Assembly (NCBI GenBank): GCA_041751425.1
Contig: JBGSXL010000007.1
Location: 269,196-333,195 of the forward strand
DNA length: 64,000 nucleotides
DNA from: JAVVEG01 sp041751425
GTDB taxonomy: Bacteria; Pseudomonadota; Gammaproteobacteria; Pseudomonadales; Pseudohongiellaceae
Direction: 5' to 3'
Each line of letters begins with the position of its first letter. The stretch's first letter is position 1. Below, one piece after another: positions 52,703-61,244 of this stretch. The translations under genes and the position numbers were made by a program. The notes under the pieces were generated by a model, which was not told where the DNA came from, did not search any database, and was given only the letters and a program-made list of their open reading frames with translations.

Positions 52703-53649
52703 GTTTCCCGCTTGCCGAACAGGCCAGTGGGTTTGAAGATCAACACCAGCACCAGTAACAGGAATGGCAATATCGGTGCTATTTGTGGCAACGTGATAGT
52801 CCAGAGATCATTCAACATGTGGTCGCGCTCGAAACTGATGCCAAACAGATTCAGCAGATCCTGCATGCCTTTATTGGAAGCGATGGCGTAAGACTGCAGC
52901 AGACCGATAAGCAGTGAAGCAACCAGTGCACCTATCAAGGAGCCGAGGCCGCCGATCACGACAATAACGAAGACGATGCTGCCCAGTACCAGAGCCATGC
53001 CAGGGAATGTGGTCAGCACAGGACCGGCAATTACGCCTGCCAGACCTGCCAGTGCCGAACCAACACCAAACACTGCCATGAAGATAAATGGTACGTTGTG
53101 TCCCAGATTACCAACTGTATGTGGATGGGTGATTGCTGCCTGAATAATGATACCTATACGTGTTCGCGTCAGCACGAAATACAGGCCGATAAAAATAGCC
53201 ACAGAAATGAAAATCATGAAAGCTTTATAAGCAGGAAAATTCTGACCGAATAACGTGAACAGCGGGAAGTCGAGAAGTTCTGGCTGGCGATAATCTTTGG
53301 TGGCACGCCCCCAGAAGAATTGCACCACTTCTTCAATCAGGAAAGCCAGACCGAAAGTAAATATCAGCTCGGCAACATGTCCTGACTTGTGCACATGTCG
53401 CAAGCCATAGCGTTCCACCAAAGCACCCAGCACGCCAACCAACAGAGGGGCAATGATCAGTGCAGGCCAGAAGCCCATATATAAGCTGATGGAGTAGGCG
53501 AAATAGGCGCCCAGCATGTAGAAGCTGGCGTGGGCGAAATTGAGCACGCCCATCATGCTGAAGATCAAGGTCAGGCCGCTGGCCAGCATGAACAACAACA
53601 AACCTGTCACTAAACCGTTCAAGGTCGCAAACGTAAGAACTTCAATCAT
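52699..53649 (-). CDS. livH: Branched-chain amino acid-type ABC transporter permease LivH
   Basis: This 316-residue permease has about eight helices and the motif LIFSMMGVLNFAHASFYMLGAY. It forms the heterodimeric channel with LivM. It follows livK by 112 bases, in which a hairpin may lower read-through (see 53721-53749). Confidence 0.92.
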   Translation of the reverse strand: MIEVLTFATLNGLVTGLLLFMLASGLTLIFSMMGVLNFAHASFYMLGAYFAYSISLYMGFWPALIIAPLLVGVLGALVERYGLRHVHKSGHVAELIFTFGLAFLIEEVVQFFWGRATKDYRQPELLDFPLFTLFGQNFPAYKAFMIFISVAIFIGLYFVLTRTRIGIIIQAAITHPHTVGNLGHNVPFIFMAVFGVGSALAGLAGVIAGPVLTTFPGMALVLGSIVFVIVVIGGLGSLIGALVASLLIGLLQSYAIASNKGMQDLLNLFGISFERDHMLNDLWTITLPQIAPILPFLLLVLVLIFKPTGLFGKRET

Positions 53650-53720
53650 GGTGCGTTATCGTGTCTCTCGCCTGGAAATTCGCAAAGCAATTGCCCGGAA
53701 TATCACTTTTATTATTAGGA

Positions 53721-53749
53721 AGTCTGGAGCGGTTCTTTGCGATCAGACT
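53721..53749. promoter_or_regulatory. Hairpin between livK and livH
   Basis: AGTCTG (53721-53726) can pair with CAGACT (53744-53749). On the minus strand transcript it lies between livK and livH; a T-run is only on the plus side, so it would be a partial block or mRNA stabiliser rather than a terminator for this operon. Confidence 0.3.
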
Positions 53750-53761
53750 GTTTTTTTACTG

Positions 53762-55054
53762 TTACGGTCTATTCATACGACAACTGGTTTCTGTAATTGT
53801 ATCTTCTACCGGAACAGTGAACTCAGTAACCAGCCCATAGCCTGAATTGTCAGCATCAAACTCTACGCCTTCGTTGGTATGGACAGAGATGTGCAGTGAC
53901 TGGAATATCTGGTGATCGTCTGCCCGCATCCAGATTTCTTCACCTGACAAGCTGGTGATGCGCATGTCTTCCATGGCAACAGCGATATCGTAAGGGTCAG
54001 CACTGCCGGATTTTTCGATAGCGGCAGCCAGCATCATCAAGGCATTGGCGATACGCGGTTGCGTCACATCATTGTTGGGATGCTGTGCTTTGAATTTGCG
54101 GGTGTAGTCTTTGCGTATTTCGGTTTCTATTGGATTGCCCTGATCGTTATGAACCAAGCGGATCTTGCCTACGCCTGCAGCACCTAACGTAGAGGTGATG
54201 CCGTCGTATGCTGCATAGAATGTGTAAATAGGTACATTCAGTCCGGCATCGATGATGCCTTTGCCCAGGGAAACCATATCGGCACCCCAGTTGCCTGTGA
54301 TAACAGCGTTTGCGCCAGAGGAGACAATCTTGGTGATATAGGGAGTAAAATCCTTCACCTGACCAATGGGGTGCAATTCATTGCCCACGATCTGAATATC
54401 CGGCCGCTTCTGCTTCAGCAGCTCGACCGTTGAGTTGGCCACTACGTTGCCGAAGGAATAATCCTGGCCAATGATGTAAACCTTGGTGATATCCGGGTTC
54501 ATGGCGATATGTGTGGTCATTGCATCCAGCTTCATGTCGGCATGGGCATCGAAGCGGAAATGCCAGAAGCTGCATTCAGCCTCCGTCAGAATGGGGTCCA
54601 CCGCGGAGTAGTTGAAGTAAACCATGCGTTGGTCGGGGTTACGGCGATTATGGCGTTCAATGGAAGAGCTCAAAACGCTGGCCACCGCCGAACTGTTGCC
54701 GGAGAAAACGATTTGAATGCCATCGCTGATAGCGCGGCGCAATTGAATCTGTGTGTCCTGAGCACTGTTTTTGTTGTCCAGCACTACAATCTCGAAGGGG
54801 CGACCATTGAGTACGCCGCCTTTGGAATTGATGAGATATTCCGCGGCAAATTTCATCTGCAGTGATCCGCTGACGCCTTGTGCGGCGAAGGTACCCGACT
54901 GCGGATCGATGAATGCGATCTTGATGGGTTCCTGCGCATGTATGGGGGCGGGAGTCAGGAGAATAGTTGCTACCACGGCTGCGACGGCCAGAGAGGTTGC
55001 GGCAAGAGCAGCGTTACGTGGAGATATGGAGCGTAGTTTTGCTTGAATATTCAT
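53762..55054 (-). CDS. livK: Periplasmic binding protein of the Liv-type ABC transporter
   Basis: This 430-residue receptor has a signal peptide (about residues 15-41, ending HAQ) and a type I periplasmic binding fold: IKIAFIDPQSGTFAAQG, VFSGNSSAVASVLSSS and ITKVYIIGQDYSFG. It belongs to the LivK/amide-urea receptor group, so the ligand could be a branched amino acid, urea or an aromatic acid. As first gene of the operon it precedes livH-M-G-F. The 224-base gap upstream holds GTTATCA (55093-55099) and TGATAAC (55123-55129) in inverted order, a possible operator. Confidence 0.88.
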   Translation of the reverse strand: MNIQAKLRSISPRNAALAATSLAVAAVVATILLTPAPIHAQEPIKIAFIDPQSGTFAAQGVSGSLQMKFAAEYLINSKGGVLNGRPFEIVVLDNKNSAQDTQIQLRRAISDGIQIVFSGNSSAVASVLSSSIERHNRRNPDQRMVYFNYSAVDPILTEAECSFWHFRFDAHADMKLDAMTTHIAMNPDITKVYIIGQDYSFGNVVANSTVELLKQKRPDIQIVGNELHPIGQVKDFTPYITKIVSSGANAVITGNWGADMVSLGKGIIDAGLNVPIYTFYAAYDGITSTLGAAGVGKIRLVHNDQGNPIETEIRKDYTRKFKAQHPNNDVTQPRIANALMMLAAAIEKSGSADPYDIAVAMEDMRITSLSGEEIWMRADDHQIFQSLHISVHTNEGVEFDADNSGYGLVTEFTVPVEDTITETSCRMNRP

Positions 55055-55278
55055 GAGGCCTGCTTCTTGTATAATAGTTGCCGTTTATGTTTGTTATCAC
55101 TCCAGCTTATAACAAAAGGGCCTGATAACGGTTTGAATTATGCCAGCAATGGGGCATGACATTACCCCAGACCGCTGCGCGAATCAAGTTATCCCGACGG
55201 GTGTAAAGACCAAAGTTGAAGTGAAAGGAATACGCGGTGAGTTGACGCAAAACGATTCAAAAACCGGAAGAACTGCGA

Positions 55279-57969
55279 CTATTTTTCAGTGGATTTTTCG
55301 GTGCGATGAAGCAGTTGTTTCAGCTCCGGAATGCACGAGCCGCAATTGCTTCCACAACGCAGTAGCCTGCCCAATTCAGCCGGCGTTTTTGCTCCATTGC
55401 GTACTGCGTTGACTATTGCTGATTCGCTGACTTGATAACAGCTGCAGATAATGCGCCCCGGGCCACTTCCGCTGACATTGAGCAGGCGCCAGGAATCAGC
55501 GCCTACCTGATGGTCCAACAATGCATTCATACGTGCGGTGTCTGGCAGACTGTTACGTTTGACTGCGCTGAACGCTGCGATGTGAATCTGGTCCCTCTGG
55601 CAGAACAGCGCCCGGTAATCAGTTGTAGCTGTGTTGGTCAACTCGATGCGTTGCAATCCGCTCGTAGATGGCAGCAGAAAATCGTTAAGAGTCTGCAAAA
55701 TATTTGTTGCTGAATTGTGCGACTCTTTATTTGGTTCCTGGCGTATCGCAAGTAAATAGCGCCAGCCTTTGGCAACGGGAATTTTCACCCAGTAAAAAAA
55801 TACAGACACATCCAGTTCTTCGCGGCTGATCAGATGTACCCAGCAACAAACTGGTGCCAATTGCAGAGTCAGCTGCGCAAACTTGCTTTCTGGTTGTCCC
55901 GAGTGCGGGTCGGTTACCGAGCTTATCAATTCATTGACTCGTCCATGCGCAGCGAATTGTGCACTCCAGTGAATGGGAACGAACACTTCGCCAGGCCGTT
56001 GTCCCGTATCCAGCACTGCTGTCATCATCAGCTCAGCCTGACTGTTTTTCACGCGTACCAGATCGCCATCGCCAATGCCGGTACTGAGTGCGTCCAATGG
56101 ATTCAGAGCGAGGTAGGGCGCATCGGTGTGGTTAAGTAAACGTGGTGCTCTTGCAGTGCGCGTCATCGTATGCCATTGATCGCGCACCCGGCCGGTGTTG
56201 AGTGTGTAGGGTAGCGGCTCGGTTGGTAACTGTGGCATTTGCGCAGTCACTGCGATGAAGCGAGCTTTGCCATTCGCGGTATAGAAACGATTGTCGTTCA
56301 ACAGCGGAGTGGAAAGTTGATTGCCATTACAACTTGCGGGTAAAGGCCAGCGTATGGGTGAGAGATGCTCAAACTGTTCATCATCCAGAGTTGCCAATGC
56401 GCTGATATCGAAGACGCGCCTTGCATTGCTGAGTGGGTCATTTTCGAAGCCGGATAAGCGTGCGTGTTCGCGAAATATTTCTGCAGGGGAAGTGAAGGCA
56501 AAATGTTGTGCAAAGCCCATACGCTTCGCAACTTCGCAGATCATCCACCAATCCGGTTTAGCGTCTCCTGCTGCTGGCAATAATGCTCTTTGTCGCGAGA
56601 TGCAGCGTTCGGAATTGGTCACGGTGCCGTCTTTTTCTCCCCAGCCCGAGGCTGGTAACAATACATGCGCACAAACGGTGGTATCGGTTTTCTCAATGCA
56701 GTCTGATACGACAACCAGTTCGCACTTTTTCAAAGCGGCACGTACGCGTTGCGGGTCCGGCAGGCTTACGACAGGATTCGTTGCCATTATCCAGATGGCT
56801 TTTATCTCACCGCTGTCGATGGCGTTAAACATATCCACAGCTTTCAAGCCAGGTTTGTTTGCAATGCTATCCGATTGCCAAAAACGTGCCATACGGTCCA
56901 CATTCTCTTCTGCGAAATCCATATGGGCGGCAAGTTGATTGGCCAGGCCACCCACTTCGCGACCACCCATCGCATTCGGTTGTCCGGTGATGGAGAACGG
57001 TCCCATGCCTTCTTTGCCGATTCTGCCGGTCGCCAGATGGCAATTGATGATGGCGTTGCATTTGTCGGTGCCTGTTGCAGATTGATTGATACCCTGCGAA
57101 TAGAACGTCACGGTTTTTTCCGTGCGCGCAAACCAGCGATAGAACTGCTCCAGTTCGCCAATATCCACATCCGCTTTTTTGGCAGTGGTTTCCAGATCCT
57201 GCGTGCAGTCCATGGCTGCGGCAAACCCTTCGGTATGAGCGGCAGTAAAATCTTCGTTCAGGCATTTTTTCTCGCTCAAAAAGCGCAGTAAACCGGTGAA
57301 GACGAAGCCATCACTGCCAGGCGCAATTCGCAGATGCAGGTCAGCAAGTTCACAAGTTGCAGTGCGCCGCGGATCGATCACCACCACTTTCATTTCCGGG
57401 CGTTGTTGTTTCGCGGTGGAGATACGCTGGAACAAAACAGGATGAGTCCAGGCGGCATTGGAACCAACCATAATCAGCAGGTCACAATTCTCCAGATCCT
57501 CATAGGTACACGGCACTGCGTCAGCCCCCAAGCCTCGCTGATAACCGGCTACAGCTGAAGCCATGCACAGACGCGAATTGGTATCCACGTTTGCGGTGCC
57601 AATAAAGCCCTTCATCAATTTGTTGGCGACGTAATAGTCTTCAGTCAGCAATTGACCGGAAAGATAGAACGCCACCGAGTCAGGGCCATGTCGCTTTATA
57701 ATGTCGCTGAAGCCGGCAGCCACCACATCCAGTGCCGTGTTCCAATCGGTGCGACAGCTGTTTATCTGTGGGTGCAGCAGTCTGCCATGTTCGCCTAACG
57801 TTTCATGCAGTGCCGAACCCTTGACACACAAACGGCCTTTGTTGGCAGGATGGTCCTGGGTACCACTCACAGCCGTTACGCGGCCTTTGTCGATGGTTGC
57901 AGTGACACCGCAGCCAACACCGCAATAGGGGCATGTGGTTTGAATTTGTGGAGGTAGTGCTGAACTCAC
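55279..57969 (-). CDS. nasA: Assimilatory nitrate reductase catalytic subunit
   Basis: This 896-residue molybdopterin enzyme reduces nitrate to nitrite in the cytoplasm. An N-terminal [4Fe-4S] site uses Cys13, Cys16, Cys20 and Cys48; the molybdenum-ligand Cys135 is in NSRLCMASA. A C-terminal [2Fe-2S] BFD-like domain ends the protein (CSCYQVSES ... CGSNCGSCIPELK), as in NasC/NasA of Klebsiella. The start is GTG 57969 with GGGAG upstream. No nitrite reductase or transporter is adjacent, and the upstream leader carries a sigma-54 promoter and a terminator. Confidence 0.93.
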   Translation of the reverse strand: MSSALPPQIQTTCPYCGVGCGVTATIDKGRVTAVSGTQDHPANKGRLCVKGSALHETLGEHGRLLHPQINSCRTDWNTALDVVAAGFSDIIKRHGPDSVAFYLSGQLLTEDYYVANKLMKGFIGTANVDTNSRLCMASAVAGYQRGLGADAVPCTYEDLENCDLLIMVGSNAAWTHPVLFQRISTAKQQRPEMKVVVIDPRRTATCELADLHLRIAPGSDGFVFTGLLRFLSEKKCLNEDFTAAHTEGFAAAMDCTQDLETTAKKADVDIGELEQFYRWFARTEKTVTFYSQGINQSATGTDKCNAIINCHLATGRIGKEGMGPFSITGQPNAMGGREVGGLANQLAAHMDFAEENVDRMARFWQSDSIANKPGLKAVDMFNAIDSGEIKAIWIMATNPVVSLPDPQRVRAALKKCELVVVSDCIEKTDTTVCAHVLLPASGWGEKDGTVTNSERCISRQRALLPAAGDAKPDWWMICEVAKRMGFAQHFAFTSPAEIFREHARLSGFENDPLSNARRVFDISALATLDDEQFEHLSPIRWPLPASCNGNQLSTPLLNDNRFYTANGKARFIAVTAQMPQLPTEPLPYTLNTGRVRDQWHTMTRTARAPRLLNHTDAPYLALNPLDALSTGIGDGDLVRVKNSQAELMMTAVLDTGQRPGEVFVPIHWSAQFAAHGRVNELISSVTDPHSGQPESKFAQLTLQLAPVCCWVHLISREELDVSVFFYWVKIPVAKGWRYLLAIRQEPNKESHNSATNILQTLNDFLLPSTSGLQRIELTNTATTDYRALFCQRDQIHIAAFSAVKRNSLPDTARMNALLDHQVGADSWRLLNVSGSGPGRIICSCYQVSESAIVNAVRNGAKTPAELGRLLRCGSNCGSCIPELKQLLHRTEKSTEK

Positions 57970-58024
57970 TCAGTGCTCCCGCAGTTCGACAACAACCGTG
58001 TTGTCCTTTGGCTGAGCATGTTAC

Positions 58025-58062
58025 AAAAAAAAGCCCACGAGTTGCAGAGCAACTACGTGGGC
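58025..58062 (-). terminator. Intrinsic terminator in the nasA leader (attenuator candidate)
   Basis: On the minus strand a 13-pair stem with one bulged base (arms 58056-58062 plus 58049-58054, and 58040-58045 plus 58033-58039) is followed by eight U. It lies only 56 bases before the nasA start and downstream of its promoter. An alternative four-pair, six-base-loop hairpin (58059-58072) would take its first arm. Confidence 0.75.
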
Positions 58063-58074
58063 AATATCACCCGA

Positions 58075-58107
58075 GAAAGGCAAGACGGGAGGGAGTATCT
58101 TCCTTTC
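58075..58107 (-). promoter_or_regulatory. Upstream leader hairpin of nasA
   Basis: GAAAGG-AAGA on the minus strand pairs with TCTT-G-CCTTTC, ten pairs with one bulge. It precedes the terminator. Antitermination leaders of nitrate operons (NasR/NasT type) have an RNA hairpin at this place. Confidence 0.5.
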
Positions 58108-58149
58108 CAATAAGCTTTGGTTTGGAGCACTAAAGCCTGCTTGAGACAA

Positions 58150-58165
58150 TGCATTTGCTGTGCCA
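58150..58165 (-). promoter_or_regulatory. Sigma-54 promoter of nasA
   Basis: On the minus strand TGGCAC-N5-ATGCA matches the RpoN consensus TGGCAC-N5-TTGCA at ten of eleven positions, with exact spacing of the -24 GG and -12 GC. Transcription would start near 58138, giving a leader of about 170 bases. Confidence 0.7.
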
Positions 58166-58348
58166 GATTTCCAAATGGCGTTGGGAAATACCCGCACACA
58201 TTTGATATCTATTTAAAAATCATGGGGATATAAAGTCGTTGATTGCGTGAGTTCCAGTTTTCATGAGTGGGACTGAGGTATTTGTACATATTTAGTCAGA
58301 CAGAAAAAGCGGTTCAACCGGTCTCTTTTGGTTCCCATTTTTAGAAAG

Positions 58349-58365
58349 CGCACTATAACTGTGCG
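58349..58365. promoter_or_regulatory. NtrC-like enhancer dyad
   Basis: CGCAC-TATAACT-GTGCG contains GCAC-N7-GTGC, the core spacing of NtrC sites. It stands about 185 bases upstream of the sigma-54 promoter, a normal enhancer distance. Confidence 0.4.
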
Positions 58366-58366
58366 G

Positions 58367-58401
58367 AAAAAAAAGCCTGCATCCGTGAGGAGTGCAGGCT
58401 T
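58367..58401 (-). terminator. Orphan intrinsic terminator on the minus strand
   Basis: AAGCCTGCA (58373-58381) and TGCAGGCTT (58393-58401) form a perfect nine-pair stem with an 11-base loop, followed on the minus strand by a U-run. No minus-strand gene is recognised upstream (58402-58690), so it may end a small RNA. Confidence 0.6.
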
Positions 58402-58622
58402 CATTACCCGGAGATCCAATAGCTAAAAATTAGCGCGGTCTCAAATCAACGTACAGGAGGTGTACAGCCTAAGTGTTATCAAGAATCAGGCCAACATCGG
58501 TAATTCATTGCAATACAGTAACTTACCAAATTTCAATTCAATTCCATGCTGCAAACCGGGCCTCGAATTGAACAATCAGGTGGCATGATTAGTGATTGCT
58601 GCACTCATCTTGTGCGGTTATG

Positions 58623-58692
58623 CTCCTGAATAAATGGGGTCAGAGTAAAAATACAGCACTGTATTTTTACTCTGACCCCATTTATTCAGGAG
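58623..58692. repeat. Perfect 34-bp-arm palindrome (MITE/REP-like element)
   Basis: Arms 58623-58656 and 58659-58692 are exact inverted copies with a two-base centre. The arm contains TGGGGTCAGAGTAAAAATA, a sequence type I recall from short palindromic repeats in gammaproteobacteria. A related copy is at 63935-63992. The right end supplies the arfB Shine-Dalgarno. Confidence 0.85.
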
Positions 58693-58699
58693 AGATACT

Positions 58700-59107
58700 G
58701 TGGAAAGCTGGACGCTGGAAGAATCAGAAATTGAATGCAGTGCCATTCGCTCACAGGGCGCGGGTGGACAAAACGTCAACAAGGTTTCCAGCGCGATTCA
58801 CTTGCGCTTCAACGTGCCCGCTTCCAGCTTGCCCGACACAGTCAAAGCTAAACTGCTGGCGCGCAAAGATAGCCGCATCACAGCCGATGGCATCGTGGTC
58901 ATCAAGGCGCAAACCTATCGCACTCAGGCGCAGAACCGTGATGATGCCATGCAAAGATTGCAGCAACTGATAGAAAAAGCCTGCAAGACGAAACCACCAC
59001 GCAGAGCAACCCGACCCACGTTGTCCTCGAAGATCAAAAGGGTTGATGGAAAAACAAAACTGGGCAAGATAAAGTCGATGCGAAGTCGACCTTCGCATGA
59101 TGATTAA
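58700..59107 (+). CDS. arfB: Alternative ribosome-rescue factor ArfB (YaeJ-type peptidyl-tRNA hydrolase)
   Basis: This 135-residue class I release-factor-like protein has the catalytic GGQ at residues 22-24 (SQGAGGQNVNKVSSA) and a basic C-terminal tail (KPPRRATRPTLSSKIKR, ending KSMRSRP) that enters the empty mRNA channel of stalled ribosomes. There is no codon-recognition domain, as expected. The start is GTG 58700, eight bases after AGGAG (58688-58692). That AGGAG lies in the stem of the long palindrome, so transcripts starting upstream of the element would hide the ribosome-binding site. Confidence 0.93.
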   Translation: MESWTLEESEIECSAIRSQGAGGQNVNKVSSAIHLRFNVPASSLPDTVKAKLLARKDSRITADGIVVIKAQTYRTQAQNRDDAMQRLQQLIEKACKTKPPRRATRPTLSSKIKRVDGKTKLGKIKSMRSRPSHDD

Positions 59108-59173
59108 GTTGTACCAGTGCGATAAGCTCAAACATGTAACCTTTTACTTAGCTCAAATCAGGTCCTTCTACTT

Positions 59174-59605
59174 ATGCTTACTCCCTTCCACCTTGCTATC
59201 CAGGTACGCGACCTCGCCGAGGCGCGCGATTTCTATGGCATCAAAATGGGCCTGCCCGAAGGTCGCAGTTCGGAGCAGTGGATAGATTTCAACCTGTTCG
59301 GCCATCAATTGGTCGTGCACGTAAACCCGCAACTTGGCCCCAACGGCAAAGTGGGACAAGCAGCCAACCACGTCGATGGCCACGGCGTCCCGGTGCCCCA
59401 TTTCGGCGTAGTTATGGAAATGGAGCAGTGGGAAGCGTTCGCAGAGAAGGTGCGCACCTTTGTACCGAAGTTCGTGATAGAGCCTTATATCCGTTTCAAG
59501 GGACTGCCGGGAGAACAGGCGACCATGTTCTTTGTAGATCCGTCAGGCAACGCACTCGAGTTCAAAGCCTTCCGCAGCATTGAGACAGAATTGTTCGCAA
59601 CTTAA
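59174..59605 (+). CDS. VOC family (glyoxalase/dioxygenase-fold) protein
   Basis: This 143-residue protein has the vicinal oxygen chelate fold: FHLAIQVRDLAEARDFYG at the start with the first metal His, VPHFGVVM as the second beta module, and FVDPSGNALEFKAF with the final Glu. The conserved ligands suggest an active metal site. Close relatives are often annotated as glyoxalase or extradiol dioxygenase without proof. The Shine-Dalgarno is weak. Confidence 0.85.
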   Translation: MLTPFHLAIQVRDLAEARDFYGIKMGLPEGRSSEQWIDFNLFGHQLVVHVNPQLGPNGKVGQAANHVDGHGVPVPHFGVVMEMEQWEAFAEKVRTFVPKFVIEPYIRFKGLPGEQATMFFVDPSGNALEFKAFRSIETELFAT

Positions 59606-59835
59606 TGAATTGTCAATTATAATACCCTCCCTCAGTTGCCTTTTAACCTGGTAAAAACATTTATTTCCCCTGACTAGTTTGGTTCGGTAGCACACAGACT
59701 GTAGTCAGCTTATCGCTGAGAATACGCCGTTGACTTAAGCGCGGCCCGCCATTGCGCGGCATAAGCAGCCACCACACTGCCGAATACCCCTAATATACTC
59801 ATTAGAAAAAAGTACGAATCATCCTGGAGAGATAC

Positions 59836-61011
59836 ATGAAAAATGCAATGAAACGAACAACTACTGCTGGCAATAAATTGCCCGTGAAATTAGCCCTGCT
59901 GGCCCTGACGCTGACAAGCATGCAAGTCGCAACTGCAGCTGAACCGGGTTGGTACTTCGGTGGCAATGTTGGTGAAGCAAAGACCGACATTAATACCGAC
60001 ACTGTCGTGAGCCGCCAAACTGCTGCTGGGTTCACTAATATTATCGTAGACGCAAAAGAGGATAAAACTGGCTACAAATTATTTACCGGATACCAGTTTG
60101 GTCCTAATTTTGCTATTGAGGGCGGGTACTTCGACCTCGGTGAATTCAGCTATCGCAGCTTTATGAGGAACCCTGCCTGGGCCGTATACACTGGCGCGAG
60201 CACAGTGCGCGGAGTGAATCTTGATTTTCTGGGGTTTCTGCCACTGGGTGAGAAACTCTCTGCTTTCGGTCGAGTTGGTGTGACCCGCACAGAAGTTAAG
60301 GACAAATATAGAGGCTATGGCGCGATTGCCGTAAATCCTTTTAACACGAAAAGCTACGACCATAGCCACAAGTACGGCGCGGGTCTGCAGTATGATTTCA
60401 CAGACAATTTTGCCATGCGTCTGGAAGTAGAACGTTATGACATCGACAAGGACGCGATGTTTATGGGCGGTGACGTTGACCTGTATTCTGTAGGCGTGGT
60501 CTATCGCTTCGGTCGGGCTGCGCCTGCACCAGTAAGAACACCAGTTTCTGCAGCGCCAACACCGGCACCCGCAGTAACTCCTGCTCCTGCTCCTGCTCCG
60601 ACACCTGCTCCGACACCTGCACCAGTTCGTGTCACTGTATCAGCCGACTCCTTGTTCACATTTGACAGCGCTGAGTTATCATCTGCTGGTCGCGCGGAGC
60701 TGGATAGACTGGCAGCTGATCTGCGTGGCGTGAATTACGACACCATCCTGGTGATTGGTCATACCGACCGCATGGGCTCCGCAGCCTATAATCAGGGTCT
60801 TTCAAATCGTCGTGCAAATGCCGTCAGAGACTATTTGATCAGCTCAGCCCGTATTCCTGCAGGAAGTATCAGCACCCGCGGTGTTGGCAGTTCACAGCCT
60901 GTAACTACAGCTGCTCAGTGTGGATCGCAACTGACGCGCGCACAGCTGATACCTTGTCTGGCGCCTGATCGTCGGGTGGAGGTTCAAGTGACTGGTACTC
61001 GTCCACGTTAA
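59836..61011 (+). CDS. OmpA/OprF-like outer-membrane protein
   Basis: This 391-residue protein has a signal peptide (about residues 1-35, ending ATAA), an eight-strand OmpA-type barrel (about 37-230, beginning GWYFGGNVGEAKTD), a Pro/Ala/Thr linker (about 232-268) and a C-terminal OmpA peptidoglycan-binding domain with IGHTDRMGSAAYN and LSNRRANAVRDYL. It anchors the outer membrane to murein. GGAGAGA before the ATG and a strong terminator after the stop frame it as a single-gene unit. Confidence 0.92.
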   Translation: MKNAMKRTTTAGNKLPVKLALLALTLTSMQVATAAEPGWYFGGNVGEAKTDINTDTVVSRQTAAGFTNIIVDAKEDKTGYKLFTGYQFGPNFAIEGGYFDLGEFSYRSFMRNPAWAVYTGASTVRGVNLDFLGFLPLGEKLSAFGRVGVTRTEVKDKYRGYGAIAVNPFNTKSYDHSHKYGAGLQYDFTDNFAMRLEVERYDIDKDAMFMGGDVDLYSVGVVYRFGRAAPAPVRTPVSAAPTPAPAVTPAPAPAPTPAPTPAPVRVTVSADSLFTFDSAELSSAGRAELDRLAADLRGVNYDTILVIGHTDRMGSAAYNQGLSNRRANAVRDYLISSARIPAGSISTRGVGSSQPVTTAAQCGSQLTRAQLIPCLAPDRRVEVQVTGTRPR

Positions 61012-61034
61012 TTCGTTGTTTCGAGTGATCCACT

Positions 61035-61063
61035 AAAAAGAGGCCTTCGGGCCTCTTTTTTTT
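61035..61063 (+). terminator. Rho-independent terminator of the OmpA-like gene
   Basis: A stem of AAAAAGAGGCC and GGCCTCTTTTT with a TTCG tetraloop is followed by further T (61061-61063). It stands 24 bases after the stop. Confidence 0.9.
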
Positions 61064-61244
61064 GTTGTGCTTTGTAGGCCGAGTTGAGGAGGCAGGTGCA
61101 CCGCGCACGACACGCCGTGAACCCATCCATGGACGCAATTACTCCGAAAAAACTTCCTCATGTCAAAGAATTTTCCATCACTAAGTTTGCGCCGCTCGCG
61201 GAATAAAATTTCCCTACTGTCCGAAACCGAACATACGAGCATAC

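Larger units (their letters stand above)
57970..58699. other. Long intergenic regulatory region upstream of nasA and arfB
   Basis: This 730-base stretch has no convincing protein frame. From left to right it holds the nasA leader with hairpin and terminator, the sigma-54 promoter, an NtrC-like dyad, a second minus-strand terminator, an unassigned AT-rich stretch (58402-58620) and the palindromic element before arfB. Confidence 0.7.

Noticed and set aside
55140..55412. Small plus-strand frame between livK and the nasA end
   Set aside because: It runs into the antisense of the conserved nasA C-terminal iron-sulphur domain and has no clear ribosome-binding site.
58202..58215. TTGAT-N4-ATTTA as an FNR box near nasA
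   Set aside because: The second half-site matches only three of five bases.
58623..58692. Palindrome as a CRISPR repeat or terminator
   Set aside because: There is no spacer-repeat array. The centre is two bases and the arms are far too long and U-poor at the ends for an ordinary terminator.
60541..60635. Repetitive CCTGCTCCTGC-type DNA in the OmpA-like gene
   Set aside because: It simply encodes the Pro/Ala/Thr linker and is not a separate repeat element.
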